DNA of 64,000 nt. Origin: G963667975 sp963677395 (GTDB lineage Bacteria; Bacteroidota; Bacteroidia; Bacteroidales; G963667975). Both the position numbers and the translations under genes were made by a program. Shown one piece after another: positions 56,720-64,000 of this stretch (position 1 is the first letter of the stretch; each line of letters starts with the position of its first letter). Under the pieces are notes generated by a model, which saw only the letters and a program-made list of their open reading frames with translations, was not told the origin of the DNA and made no database searches. The stretch spans positions 2,666,001-2,730,000 of the forward strand of contig OY781965.2 of the NCBI GenBank assembly GCA_963677395.2, read 5' to 3'.

Positions 56720-57175
56720 ATGTCCTATCCATTGTTTAATCTCAGAGTCTATGGTATTTTTATCAATCCCGATCAGGAATTATTGATTACCGACGAATTT
56801 AGGCTGGGAGTGCTTATGACAAAGTTTCCCGGTGGTGGACTACAGTTTGGAGAAGGAACCATTGATTGTCTGAAACGTGAATTTAAGGAAGAACTAAACT
56901 TGGAAATCACAAATATCCGCCATTTCTATACCACCGATTTTTTCCAACCAACCATTGGCTTAAATGAGCAAATGCAGCTAATCAACATTTATTACGCAAT
57001 CGATATTCCGGACTGGAAATCAATCAAAACCACACAGAAATCCTTTGATTTTCCGGATAAAAACGATGGTGTTCAGTGTTTCCGGTGGATAAAACTTACT
57101 GAATTAACACCCGGAATATTTACCTTTCCAATTGACCAAAAAGCAGCAAAAATTATTCGTGATCAATGGGATTAA
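56720..57175 (+). CDS. NUDIX hydrolase
   Basis: 151 residues. The NUDIX box is visible as GGLQFGEGTIDCLKREFKEEL (about 34-54), in order G-x5-E-x7-R-E-F-x-E-E; the Gly after the last EE is Asn. It hydrolyses a nucleoside diphosphate linked to another moiety. A substrate cannot be named. It lies 38 bases after the acetyltransferase and may be cotranscribed with the purine cluster. Confidence 0.85.
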   Translation: MSYPLFNLRVYGIFINPDQELLITDEFRLGVLMTKFPGGGLQFGEGTIDCLKREFKEELNLEITNIRHFYTTDFFQPTIGLNEQMQLINIYYAIDIPDWKSIKTTQKSFDFPDKNDGVQCFRWIKLTELTPGIFTFPIDQKAAKIIRDQWD

Positions 57176-57183
57176 ACATAAAA

Positions 57184-57215
57184 AATCCTTACAAAACCGA
57201 AGTAATGTAAGGATT
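57184..57215 (-). terminator. intrinsic terminator for the hypothetical gene at 57252
   Basis: AATCCTTACA (57184-57193) pairs with TGTAAGGATT (57206-57215), 10 bp, 12-base loop. On the minus strand it runs into TTTTTATG. It may also act weakly for the NUDIX gene on the plus strand. Confidence 0.8.
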
Positions 57216-57251
57216 CTGATCTGCTTGATTATTCAGTAATTAAAATATCTT

Positions 57252-57686
57252 TTAGTCAATATCTTTTCCCCAATTCACAACGGTTAATTCACCCTTATCA
57301 AAGTAGAAATCAATCATTGCATCTTCAAACGTCACACGATATTCACCCCAGGCTTCTTCTTCGGTATCCATCACGCATAAGCCCTCTTTTTTCACAAATT
57401 CGACAAGGTTTTCCTGCTTCATTTCGAAAATCTTTTCCCCAAACAGAACCGTTTCTGGGTTATCTGTCTCTATACAGCTTAACTTTGGCTGACCTGCTCC
57501 TTCAAAAAAGAGCCCCAACCCAATTTCATCATAGTTAAGCACAGTAGTAGTTGTATCATCTTCCATAGGAAGAGTCTCTATTTCAGTGGGTTCTCCCAAA
57601 TAGGCAACAACATCATCAATACCTTGACCAAATGACAATTCACCCAGACCTCTACGTAGTTTAATTGTTAAATTTAATGTTTTCAT
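57252..57686 (-). CDS. conserved hypothetical acidic protein
   Basis: 144 residues, strongly acidic and without transmembrane segments. A helix-strand pattern (LRRGLGELSFGQGIDDVVAYLGEPTEI, then DFYFDKGELTVVNWG) recalls small SMI1/KNR4-like or immunity-type proteins, but no family is certain. It is 29 bases after the SDR gene on the same strand. Confidence 0.6.
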   Translation of the reverse strand: MKTLNLTIKLRRGLGELSFGQGIDDVVAYLGEPTEIETLPMEDDTTTTVLNYDEIGLGLFFEGAGQPKLSCIETDNPETVLFGEKIFEMKQENLVEFVKKEGLCVMDTEEEAWGEYRVTFEDAMIDFYFDKGELTVVNWGKDID

Positions 57687-57715
57687 ATTTTCTATTTTTT
57701 TAAGTTTCTTATATG

Positions 57716-58519
57716 CTATTGAAATGGAGAATCTGGTTCTTTTGCCATGTGACTGTAAACCATTTTATCAACCCATCCAGGAAAAAATTTATTGAGCCAA
57801 ACGGTCAATTTCCCCTGCATGGTTAATATTAACTCCGGTTTCCGTTTCTTTATTGCTTTTAAAATATGGACAGCAACCTCTTCGGCCGACATCATTTCAT
57901 CTTCGTTCCGCGGGCTTTCGCCTTGAGCACTTCCGTCTTTCGCCAACGCGACTTTTCGAATATTTGAACGAGTGAAACCCGGACAAGCTATCAATACATG
58001 TAAGCCTTTTTTCAAGTTTTCAATGCGTACCACTTCTAAAAATCCCTGCATTGCAAACTTAGAAGCTGAATATCCGGTTCTGCCGGGTAATCCTTTGTAA
58101 CCGGCTATAGAGGAAACTCCAATCAAAGAGCCTTCCGTTTTCAACAGCCAGGGTAAAGCATACTTTGTGCAATAAACAGTTCCCCAAAAATTCACATCCA
58201 TCACTTTACGAACTACCTCCAAATCAAGCTCTTCAAAAAGAGCCCTCATCGAAATTCCGGCATTATTAATCAGAACATCTATTCTGCCAAAATGAGCTAG
58301 CGTTTTATCAATTAAGCATTTACAATCATTCTCTATTGTTACATCCGTAACAACTGTAAGAATTTGTGTTTGATTACCCAGTTCAGTTTGCAGTTGTTTA
58401 AGTGCATCATTGCTTCTGGCAGCCAAAACAAGAAATGCTCCCTGTTTTGCTGCTTCAACAGCCAATGCTCTCCCAATACCGGAAGAGGCTCCGGTGATGA
58501 TGATTACCTTATTTTTCAT
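57716..58519 (-). CDS. short-chain dehydrogenase/reductase (SDR)
   Basis: 267 residues from ATG 58519 (MKNKVIIITGAS; the frame extends 6 residues upstream). Seen: TGASSGIGRALA, NNAGISMRALF, catalytic Ser in GVSSIAGYKG and YSASKFAMQGF (Tyr and Lys). The C-terminus (about 235-260) has a hydrophobic segment with WLNKFFPGWVDKMVY, typical of SDRs associated with membranes. NAD(P)-dependent oxidation or reduction of an unknown alcohol or ketone. Confidence 0.87.
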   Translation of the reverse strand: MKNKVIIITGASSGIGRALAVEAAKQGAFLVLAARSNDALKQLQTELGNQTQILTVVTDVTIENDCKCLIDKTLAHFGRIDVLINNAGISMRALFEELDLEVVRKVMDVNFWGTVYCTKYALPWLLKTEGSLIGVSSIAGYKGLPGRTGYSASKFAMQGFLEVVRIENLKKGLHVLIACPGFTRSNIRKVALAKDGSAQGESPRNEDEMMSAEEVAVHILKAIKKRKPELILTMQGKLTVWLNKFFPGWVDKMVYSHMAKEPDSPFQ

Positions 58520-58863
58520 AGTAAGTTTGTAGTTCAACTTTCCCTATCACAATAATACATGGAATTTTGATTAAAGATAAGAAATTCAAGCTCCGTTTAT
58601 GCACTTTAACAGTTTTTTTTCCATCCAGGCACATTACAATCTAACGATCAACTACTTATAATCAAGAAAAGTTTGTTAATTGAAATAATTAATCCTGATA
58701 ACTCTTGATTTTGTATTTTTGATATGACCGAAATTATACTGTTTATAACACAATACGTACTGAATACAAAATAGTTATCTGATAATGATAAATATATCTG
58801 TTTGCTATCATTGGTTTATGATCCTTTACTGAAGGCTTTTCTCAGGAAAATCTGGATAAGTTT
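58520..58863. other. intergenic region without clear genes
   Basis: The region contains no convincing gene. TATTTTTG at 58714-58721 matches the -7 consensus and would serve the ORF at 58864 after a leader of about 140 bases. A stretch at 58811-58870 reads a methyltransferase-like phrase (VYDPLLKAFLRK) in one frame but it is too short to support a call. Confidence 0.35.
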
Positions 58864-59208
58864 ATGATTAAAAAGGCTCCGGTTTGCGAAGATATTGCCT
58901 TTAACTGTTCCGATTTAATTGAGCGATACACCTCAAAAGGAAATCTTGACTCTGCAATGATATTTCTTAATTACTGGAAGGAAAATTATCGGGGACTCTG
59001 GAATATCTGTTTTGGAAAAACAGGCTACCTTGCGTTGCAAGCCAAATATAACCTCGTGAATTTTGATAATACAGGAGTACCCAATCTTAAAGACAATAAT
59101 TTTACAATCAATTTTGTTTGGGGAGGGTTTTTTAATGTTTATAAACAAAACAGGCTAAAATCACTTGAGTACAAATACGAATCAATCGTTCGGAAAGCAA
59201 ACTTATAA
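58864..59208 (+). CDS. small hypothetical protein
   Basis: 114 residues, soluble, no known domain. The first part reads like a helix-rich TPR-type piece (DLIERYTSKGNLDSAMIFLNYW); the rest is basic and aromatic. It could be a true small gene, or the remnant of a larger one. No homologue recognised. Confidence 0.35.
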   Translation: MIKKAPVCEDIAFNCSDLIERYTSKGNLDSAMIFLNYWKENYRGLWNICFGKTGYLALQAKYNLVNFDNTGVPNLKDNNFTINFVWGGFFNVYKQNRLKSLEYKYESIVRKANL

Positions 59209-59418
59209 ATCATCTATTTATCTATGTGAAATCAATCCAAAGCAGCAATTTAAACATTATATTATAATTTGACATGAATCATAAATTGCAAAATCGGCAT
59301 ATAATAAAAAGTAACGAAAAAAGCATACCTTAGTCAAACTATACATCTCCTTTCCAATAGGATAGAGTAATTAATGAGTATTTGCATTTCAAAAATATAG
59401 CTGTAATGCCCAATTTTA

Positions 59419-59449
59419 TTTGGTAATTCAAAAAATGATTGTACTTTTG
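59419..59449 (+). promoter_or_regulatory. canonical promoter of the first tRNA-Lys
   Basis: TTTG (59419-59422), 19 bases, TACTTTTG (59442-59449). Perfect layout of the Bacteroidota primary promoter, with the tRNA starting 20 bases later. Confidence 0.85.
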
Positions 59450-59468
59450 CACTCGCAAATGCAACGAT

Positions 59469-59541
59469 GGTTGAGTAGCTCAGTAGGTAGAGCACATCCC
59501 TTTTAAGGATGGGGTCCTGGGTTCGAATCCCAGCTCAATCA
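59469..59541 (+). tRNA. tRNA-Lys (anticodon TTT)
   Basis: 73-base tRNA. Acceptor arms GGTTGAG / CTCAATC (one G-U), D-arm with AGCTCAGTAGGTAGAGC, anticodon arm CATCC-CTTTTAA-GGATG giving anticodon UUU, T-arm with GGTTCGAATCC. The 3' CCA is not fully encoded (ACCG). Confidence 0.95.
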
Positions 59542-59544
59542 CCG

Positions 59545-59577
59545 AAAAAGAAGCCTTCTAAAGAGGCTTCTTTTTTT
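59545..59577 (+). terminator. terminator of the first tRNA-Lys
   Basis: AAAAAGAAGCCT / AGGCTTCTTTTT stem (7-base loop) ending in a T-run, three bases after the tRNA. Confidence 0.9.
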
Positions 59578-59734
59578 ATTTAAGACTTTCATTTTATCAA
59601 CTGTGTACGCTTTGTATTATTTAAAGTCGGGAAACGACCAATCTAAGTAATTAGTTAAGACCCATTTAAAATCTGGTTATCCACCTTTTTTCAAAATAAA
59701 CTTCCATAAAGCTTGTTTATCTGAAAACTATTAG

Positions 59735-59742
59735 TACTTTTG
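59735..59742 (+). promoter_or_regulatory. -7 element of the second tRNA-Lys
   Basis: TACTTTTG at 59735-59742; at the -33 position there is CTTG (59712-59715), one base off TTTG, with 19-base spacing. Confidence 0.7.
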
Positions 59743-59762
59743 CACCCTCAAAACAGCGAGCT

Positions 59763-59835
59763 GGTTGAGTAGCTCAGTAGGTAGAGCACATCCCTTTTAA
59801 GGATGGGGTCCTGGGTTCGAATCCCAGCTCAATCA
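59763..59835 (+). tRNA. tRNA-Lys (anticodon TTT), second copy
   Basis: 73 bases, identical in sequence to the copy at 59469-59541, 221 bases downstream. Anticodon UUU. A duplicated unit including its terminator is obvious. Confidence 0.95.
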
Positions 59836-59843
59836 CCGAAAAA

Positions 59844-59872
59844 AGAAGCCTTCTAAAGAGGCTTCTTTTTTT
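59844..59872 (+). terminator. terminator of the second tRNA-Lys
   Basis: AGAAGCCT / AGGCTTCT stem followed by TTTTTTT, near-identical to the first terminator but with one extra A. Confidence 0.9.
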
Positions 59873-60013
59873 ATACCCCAGAACTTCTCTTTTTTATTTT
59901 ATACATGAATGATTTTGGAGTTAATTGAGAATTTACATTGGCATAACAATGTTTTTGCATTGCCAAAATCTGCTTCACCCCTTATCTTTTTTCCCCAACT
60001 AAAAGATTTTTCC

Positions 60014-60021
60014 TAATTTTG
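60014..60021 (+). promoter_or_regulatory. -7 element of the aminotransferase operon
   Basis: TAATTTTG, 40 bases upstream of the aminotransferase start. The -33 position carries TTCC rather than TTTG. Confidence 0.55.
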
Positions 60022-60061
60022 CGCTTCTGTAAAAAATTGTTATCCCTTCAAATATATTGTC

Positions 60062-61117
60062 ATGGGTAAAACTGATAAAGAATTGATCTATTTGGATCGT
60101 AATGAAAATCAATATGGTCCGGCTCCTGCTTGCTTTAAAGCACTGCACAAACCAAACGTAAAAAAACTTAGTTGGTATTCCCGCGATTTCTCTCGTGGAG
60201 TAAAAAGCAAGCTAAGTGAGCGTCTTGCAAGTGATTTTGGCATTGAAGAAAAAGATATAATGCTGGGTTATGGTGGTGAAGACATTCTGAAACAAGCTGT
60301 ACACTGCTACGTTCACAAAGGTGATAAAATCATGATTCCTGCTTATTCATGGTGGTATTATAAAAAAATTGCAGATGAAAAAGAAGGTATCAAAATTGAA
60401 TATCCAATAATGGAAGGTGATGATTCCTTTTATTATGATATAGAAGGAATGATCAAGGTTTATGAAGAACACAAGCCTAAAGTAATCATAATCAGTTCAC
60501 CAAATAATCCAACCGGAAATCGTTTACCACTTGATGATCTTCATCATATCCTTACAAAAGTGAAAGACGCTGTTGTTGTGCTGGATGAAGCTTATGCTGT
60601 ATTCTATAACAATGACAAAACTTATCTGGGGAAATTGGTAAAGGAATTCCCAAATCTACTTGTAATAAGAACATTCTCAAAATATTACGCACTTGCTGGT
60701 TTACGCGTTGGTTTTGCTTTAATGGGTGAAAATCATGCTCAATTCTCTTTATTCAGCGCTCGTTATTTAGGTTATAACCGCTTAACAGAACGCATCGCTC
60801 TGGCTGCTTTAGATTCTACTGAATATTACGATGGCATCTGCAAGAAAATGACAGAAGATACGCAAATGTATATCAACGAGTTCAATAACATGGAAGGGTT
60901 CAAAGCATATCGCACTTTTGCAAACTTCCTGTTGGTGAAGATTCCTGAAGAAATCAAAGACGGATTAAAACAATACTTGCTCGACCGAAAAATGATTGTG
61001 AAATTTATGGCAGAAGATGGCTTATTTAGCCACCTGCGTATCACAATTGGCACCCGCGAACAAAATCTTATGCTCATGAAAATGATTAAAGATTATCTGA
61101 AATCTATTGGCAAATGA
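60062..61117 (+). CDS. class I/II (HisC-like) aminotransferase
   Basis: 351 residues, fold type I PLP aminotransferase of the histidinol-phosphate aminotransferase group: N-terminal LDRNENQYGPAP, SSPNNPTGN, DEAYAVF, and the catalytic Lys in RTFSKYYALAGLRVGFA. It starts a tight operon with a CDP-alcohol phosphatidyltransferase (overlap of 4 bases). Being outside a his operon, its substrate is probably not histidinol phosphate; a phosphorylated amino alcohol precursor for a lipid head group would fit the neighbours. Confidence 0.82.
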   Translation: MGKTDKELIYLDRNENQYGPAPACFKALHKPNVKKLSWYSRDFSRGVKSKLSERLASDFGIEEKDIMLGYGGEDILKQAVHCYVHKGDKIMIPAYSWWYYKKIADEKEGIKIEYPIMEGDDSFYYDIEGMIKVYEEHKPKVIIISSPNNPTGNRLPLDDLHHILTKVKDAVVVLDEAYAVFYNNDKTYLGKLVKEFPNLLVIRTFSKYYALAGLRVGFALMGENHAQFSLFSARYLGYNRLTERIALAALDSTEYYDGICKKMTEDTQMYINEFNNMEGFKAYRTFANFLLVKIPEEIKDGLKQYLLDRKMIVKFMAEDGLFSHLRITIGTREQNLMLMKMIKDYLKSIGK

Positions 61118-62010
61118 GCTGGTTTACAGAGTACAAAAAATCATTAAAAATGACAGAGGTCGAAGAAATTTTCGACCTCGTTTTTTACAGACCCATGGCA
61201 TTTTTGTTGGTAAAATTGATTTATCGAACAAATATTACCCCTAATCAGCTTACCATCTGTGCAATCATCATGGGAATCATTGGAGGATTCTTTTATGCCC
61301 ACGGATCTAATAATTACTCACTACCCTTTTTAATTGGAGGAATATTCCTGTTGATGTTCAACATTTTAGACTGTAGTGACGGACAACTTGCACGATTAAA
61401 AAAGAACGGAACTCACACTGGCAGAATCATCGACGGCGCTGCTGATTATATTGCCGTTTCCGCAGTATTCATCGGAATAGGATTCGGATTTGCAAACAAC
61501 ACAAATAATCCGGGGCTTTACTGGGGTTTGCTTGCATTAACAGGTTTCAGTAACTCAATTCAGGCAATTCTGGTTGATTATTACCGCACACGATATCTTG
61601 ATTATGTATTGGAACGCAAAAGTACTTTTGAGGAAAATCTGGAAGAATTTCGTACAGAATATGAATCATTAAAGGGCGTTAAAGGAAAAGGGTTTGACAG
61701 AGCAATTATTGGTTTATACCTGAGATACTCGAAGGTACAAAACAACCTTGCGGCAAAGAAAAATAGCGAAAAACTTTTCAAGGCAACTCCGGAAGAATAC
61801 CGTTTAAAAAACAGACGAATGATTCGTTTTTGGATTTTGCTTGGCCCTACGTCTCAGGTAACCACACTCTTTCTATGTTCAGCATTCAATCGTTTCGATT
61901 TATTCTTTTGGATTATGCTAATAGGATATAACGCTTTGGCCTTAATTTTATGGTTAATCCAAAAGCAGATAGACAGAAAAATAAACCAAAAAAAACAAAC
62001 TACAAAATGA
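61114..62010 (+). CDS. CDP-alcohol phosphatidyltransferase
   Basis: 298 residues. Perfect family signature D-x2-D-G-x2-A-R-x8-G-x3-D-x3-D in DCSDGQLARLKKNGTHTG, continuing RIIDGAAD (about 89-114). Multiple transmembrane helices. It transfers a CDP-activated group or a diacylglycerol to an alcohol, forming a phospholipid. Overlaps the upstream aminotransferase (ATGA) and the downstream gene, so the operon is tightly coupled. Which lipid is made is not known. Confidence 0.87.
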   Translation: MSWFTEYKKSLKMTEVEEIFDLVFYRPMAFLLVKLIYRTNITPNQLTICAIIMGIIGGFFYAHGSNNYSLPFLIGGIFLLMFNILDCSDGQLARLKKNGTHTGRIIDGAADYIAVSAVFIGIGFGFANNTNNPGLYWGLLALTGFSNSIQAILVDYYRTRYLDYVLERKSTFEENLEEFRTEYESLKGVKGKGFDRAIIGLYLRYSKVQNNLAAKKNSEKLFKATPEEYRLKNRRMIRFWILLGPTSQVTTLFLCSAFNRFDLFFWIMLIGYNALALILWLIQKQIDRKINQKKQTTK

Positions 62011-63038
62011 AATATTTACTCAAGCTAAAACTCACTATCGCAATTGTATTGTTATTTAACATTAGTACTAAAGCTCAGGAATGTAATTTAAGAGCTGATG
62101 AAATTGATGATTTTAAAAACAGGACCCTTTTAATCCTAAAGGAATCCCTGAATGAAAGCAACGTAAAAGATTTAGAGGAACAAATTTCAAGCACACGAAA
62201 ACCAGAGAAAAAGAAGGAATTAAGTGAGGAATTAAATTATTATAAAACAAGAATTCAGGCTTATTCTGTTTTCGACACGTGGTTTTCAGAATATTGGAAG
62301 CACAATACGAATATTAAAATTTCAACATGGGATGAAATTCATAAAATACCAAAAGATTCTCGTAAAAATTATCTCGTAATGAGATACCAGGATCTCGATT
62401 TTGATTATTTTGATGGAGTTCTCGGGAAAAAGTTTCCTTCAAAAAATAAAATTTCAGCAATGTTTATTATAAAACTCGAAAAATACATGGGTTTTACAAA
62501 TAGTATATTTGGTAAGTTATCAAATAAAGTAGATGTATTTACGTATGTACCTGATTTTATACATAGAAGCGACCGAACATTTCATGAAAGTGATTTTAAG
62601 TTGATTATTAAAATCATGTCAAATCTCATAAAAACCATCGAAAAAAACAATGAGAAAAACCTTACAACTAAAAGTCTTGCTGAATATCAATCTGAATCAC
62701 TTTGCTCCAAAATTCCAGAAAAGGAAATCTATTTTGAAAAAGACATTCTTAAACAAGCATCAGATATGATTGATTTTAAGAAAGAAACTAAAGTTATTCC
62801 CAAAGTTGTTTCAATTGAGCAGCTCTATGAAAAGATTGACAATGAGGAAGATATTCTTTTCGGCATTTCTATTCCAATTGGTATTCAATACGGATATGAC
62901 AGAATCGAATATGCAAACTGTCTGATAAACCCTAATAATGGTAAATTTTACGCTTACTCGTATAAGGGACAATTAGAAATACCAGGACCATTATTCACAA
63001 AATCAGTATTTAAAGATTTTTATAAGTGTATTGAATAA
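62007..63038 (+). CDS. secreted hypothetical protein
   Basis: 343 residues from ATG 62007 (MKYLLKLKLTIAIVLLFNIST, signal peptide); the frame opens earlier at 61950, inside the upstream gene, which is unlikely. The ATG overlaps the stop of the phosphatidyltransferase (ATGA). The mature part has a charged coiled-coil-like region (about 30-75) and further alpha/beta stretches. No known domain or function. Confidence 0.6.
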   Translation: MKYLLKLKLTIAIVLLFNISTKAQECNLRADEIDDFKNRTLLILKESLNESNVKDLEEQISSTRKPEKKKELSEELNYYKTRIQAYSVFDTWFSEYWKHNTNIKISTWDEIHKIPKDSRKNYLVMRYQDLDFDYFDGVLGKKFPSKNKISAMFIIKLEKYMGFTNSIFGKLSNKVDVFTYVPDFIHRSDRTFHESDFKLIIKIMSNLIKTIEKNNEKNLTTKSLAEYQSESLCSKIPEKEIYFEKDILKQASDMIDFKKETKVIPKVVSIEQLYEKIDNEEDILFGISIPIGIQYGYDRIEYANCLINPNNGKFYAYSYKGQLEIPGPLFTKSVFKDFYKCIE

Positions 63039-63102
63039 AATTATTTTACATCATGAAGTAAAAACTCAACTTCAAGGTATAAAATTAAATACCCATTTTC
63101 AC

Positions 63103-63834
63103 ATGAAAGCAATCATACTTGCGGCAGGAATCGCCTCACGTCTCAGACCATTAACCGATAATACTCCAAAATGCCTTTTACCTATTGGCAATACTAATAT
63201 TCTGGCATTAACATTAGCCAACCTGCAACATAATGGTATAAAAGATGTGATTATTGTAACCGGATATCTTCAGGAGCAAATCATAAACTTTGTTCAAAAA
63301 AACTTTCACGATATTCGTATTCAATTTATTTACAACGAGGTATATGATTCTACCAACAATATTTACTCATTGTGGTTAGCTAAAAAAGAGCTTGAAAATG
63401 AAAATTTTTTATTGCTTGACAGCGACATTGTTTTCCATCCTAACATCGTAAAAAGTTTACTAAACAGTAATTATTCCTGTTGTCTGGCTTTAAAAAAGCA
63501 CGAAGTTGGCGATGAAGAGATCAAAGTAAAAGTGGATAAACACTACAGAGTTCAAAATATCAGCAAAATTGTCATTCCGGGTGAAGCATTGGGTGAGTCA
63601 ATCGGAATCGAATTATTTGACGCAAAAACCTCTTATAAACTTTTTGAAGTAATCGAAAGGTTGTGTGTAAAGGAAAAACGTGTAAATTTGTTCTATGAAG
63701 TTGCCTTTGAAGAAATTATTCAGCAGGGAGCCGAAATGTTTGTGGTTGATGTTACTCATCTTCCCTGTATGGAAATGGATACAGTTGAAGATTTCCAGAA
63801 AACAGCACCAATGGTTGCTTCAATATTAAACTAA
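63103..63834 (+). CDS. nucleotidyltransferase (phosphocholine-cytidylyltransferase-like)
   Basis: 243 residues from ATG 63103 (MKAIILAAGIASRLRPLTD); the frame begins at 63031 but those 24 residues do not fit. NTP-transferase fold: AAGIASRL...TPKCLLPIG nucleotide motif, LLDSDIVF metal-binding Asp, and VTGYLQEQI. It would activate a phosphorylated alcohol as a CDP derivative for the phosphatidyltransferase two genes upstream; inositol-, choline- or glycerol-type phosphates are all possible. Confidence 0.8.
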   Translation: MKAIILAAGIASRLRPLTDNTPKCLLPIGNTNILALTLANLQHNGIKDVIIVTGYLQEQIINFVQKNFHDIRIQFIYNEVYDSTNNIYSLWLAKKELENENFLLLDSDIVFHPNIVKSLLNSNYSCCLALKKHEVGDEEIKVKVDKHYRVQNISKIVIPGEALGESIGIELFDAKTSYKLFEVIERLCVKEKRVNLFYEVAFEEIIQQGAEMFVVDVTHLPCMEMDTVEDFQKTAPMVASILN

Positions 63835-63855
63835 TTATCAACAAGATCCTACCTT

Positions 63856-64000
63856 ATGACAGAAAGTCTGATTACGATTTCAATAGTAGGTTTAATCGCC
63901 GGTTTTTTATTCTCCATGCCAATTGCAGGACCAATCAGCGTACTGATTACCTCAAATGCATTGAAAGGCAGAGTTAAGTTCTGCAAGCATGCTACAAATG
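63856..64000 (+). CDS. LysE-family transporter (3' partial)
   Basis: The frame opens at ATG 63856 and runs off the right edge. The visible 48 residues (MTESLITISIVGLIAGFLFS then MPIAGPISVLITSNALKGR) match the first transmembrane helix and the GPIS/NAL segment of LysE/RhtB-type exporters. Cotranscription with the lipid-head-group operon is likely (22-base gap). Confidence 0.7.
   Translation, partial: MTESLITISIVGLIAGFLFSMPIAGPISVLITSNALKGRVKFCKHATN

Noticed and set aside
1..64000. CRISPR arrays, transposases, integrases, rRNA genes, origin of replication
   Set aside because: No regularly spaced repeats, transposase or integrase motifs, rRNA sequence or DnaA-box cluster were noticed by reading; absence cannot be proven without a search.

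Overview
The window is chromosomal DNA of an anaerobic or facultatively anaerobic member of the Bacteroidota, AT-rich throughout. Three things point there: secreted proteins with type IX secretion (T9SS) C-terminal sorting domains (left edge, 30.1-33.7 kb, 42.4-44.3 kb), Bacteroidota-type promoters (-7 element TAnnTTTG, twice with a perfect TTTG-N19-TAnnTTTG layout), and protein families typical of the phylum. Two lysine tRNA genes are the only RNA genes recognised. There is no rRNA, CRISPR array, transposase or phage gene.

Left part (0-15 kb). A truncated PNGase F-like secreted amidase is followed by the decayed 3' end of an archaemetzincin gene, two small minus-strand genes and an iron alcohol dehydrogenase. 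Next comes a compact redox operon (5.06-12.9 kb): NfnA-NfnB transhydrogenase, a divergent Rex-like repressor, a thioredoxin-like [2Fe-2S] protein, a PAS-containing [FeFe] hydrogenase of the sensory type, a SpoIIE/PP2C phosphatase, a second [2Fe-2S] protein and a second, probably group B, [FeFe] hydrogenase. It ends in a clear terminator. A structured RNA element precedes nfnA. I read the operon as coupling NAD(P)H/ferredoxin balance and H2 sensing to a phosphatase output. An outer-membrane beta-barrel-like protein with its own canonical promoter follows.

Middle part (15-44 kb). A minus-strand kdp operon encodes the high-affinity K+ ATPase: kdpF, an unannotated 43-residue membrane peptide, kdpA, kdpB, kdpC, sensor kinase kdpD, regulator kdpE and a CPA2 cation/proton antiporter. 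Then come an OmpA-family lipid/peptidoglycan-anchor type protein with a decayed tandem remnant, a single-domain response regulator, a CDF-like transporter, a MuiA-like DUF4139 protein, a palindromic intergenic element and a 1183-residue beta-helix/malectin T9SS protein. A tight five-gene operon (41.3-33.9 kb, minus) carries a VWA-like membrane protein, YdcF, an M48 (Ste24-like) protease, PBP1A and a PflX-like radical SAM protein. fabG and a T9SS protein gene broken by one in-frame stop complete this part.

Right part (44.7-64 kb). A plus-strand cluster resembles the selenium-associated purine catabolism genes of anaerobes: ygfK, two PLP enzymes, a selenium-dependent-type xanthine dehydrogenase, ssnA and a dihydropyrimidinase/hydantoinase, followed by GNAT and NUDIX genes. 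It lacks ygeX, ygeY and ygeW by sequence, and the two PLP enzymes may fill part of that role. After a hypothetical protein, an SDR and the duplicated tRNA-Lys, the last operon encodes a HisC-like aminotransferase, a CDP-alcohol phosphatidyltransferase, a secreted protein, a nucleotidyltransferase and the start of a LysE-like exporter. This suggests synthesis of a polar lipid head group.
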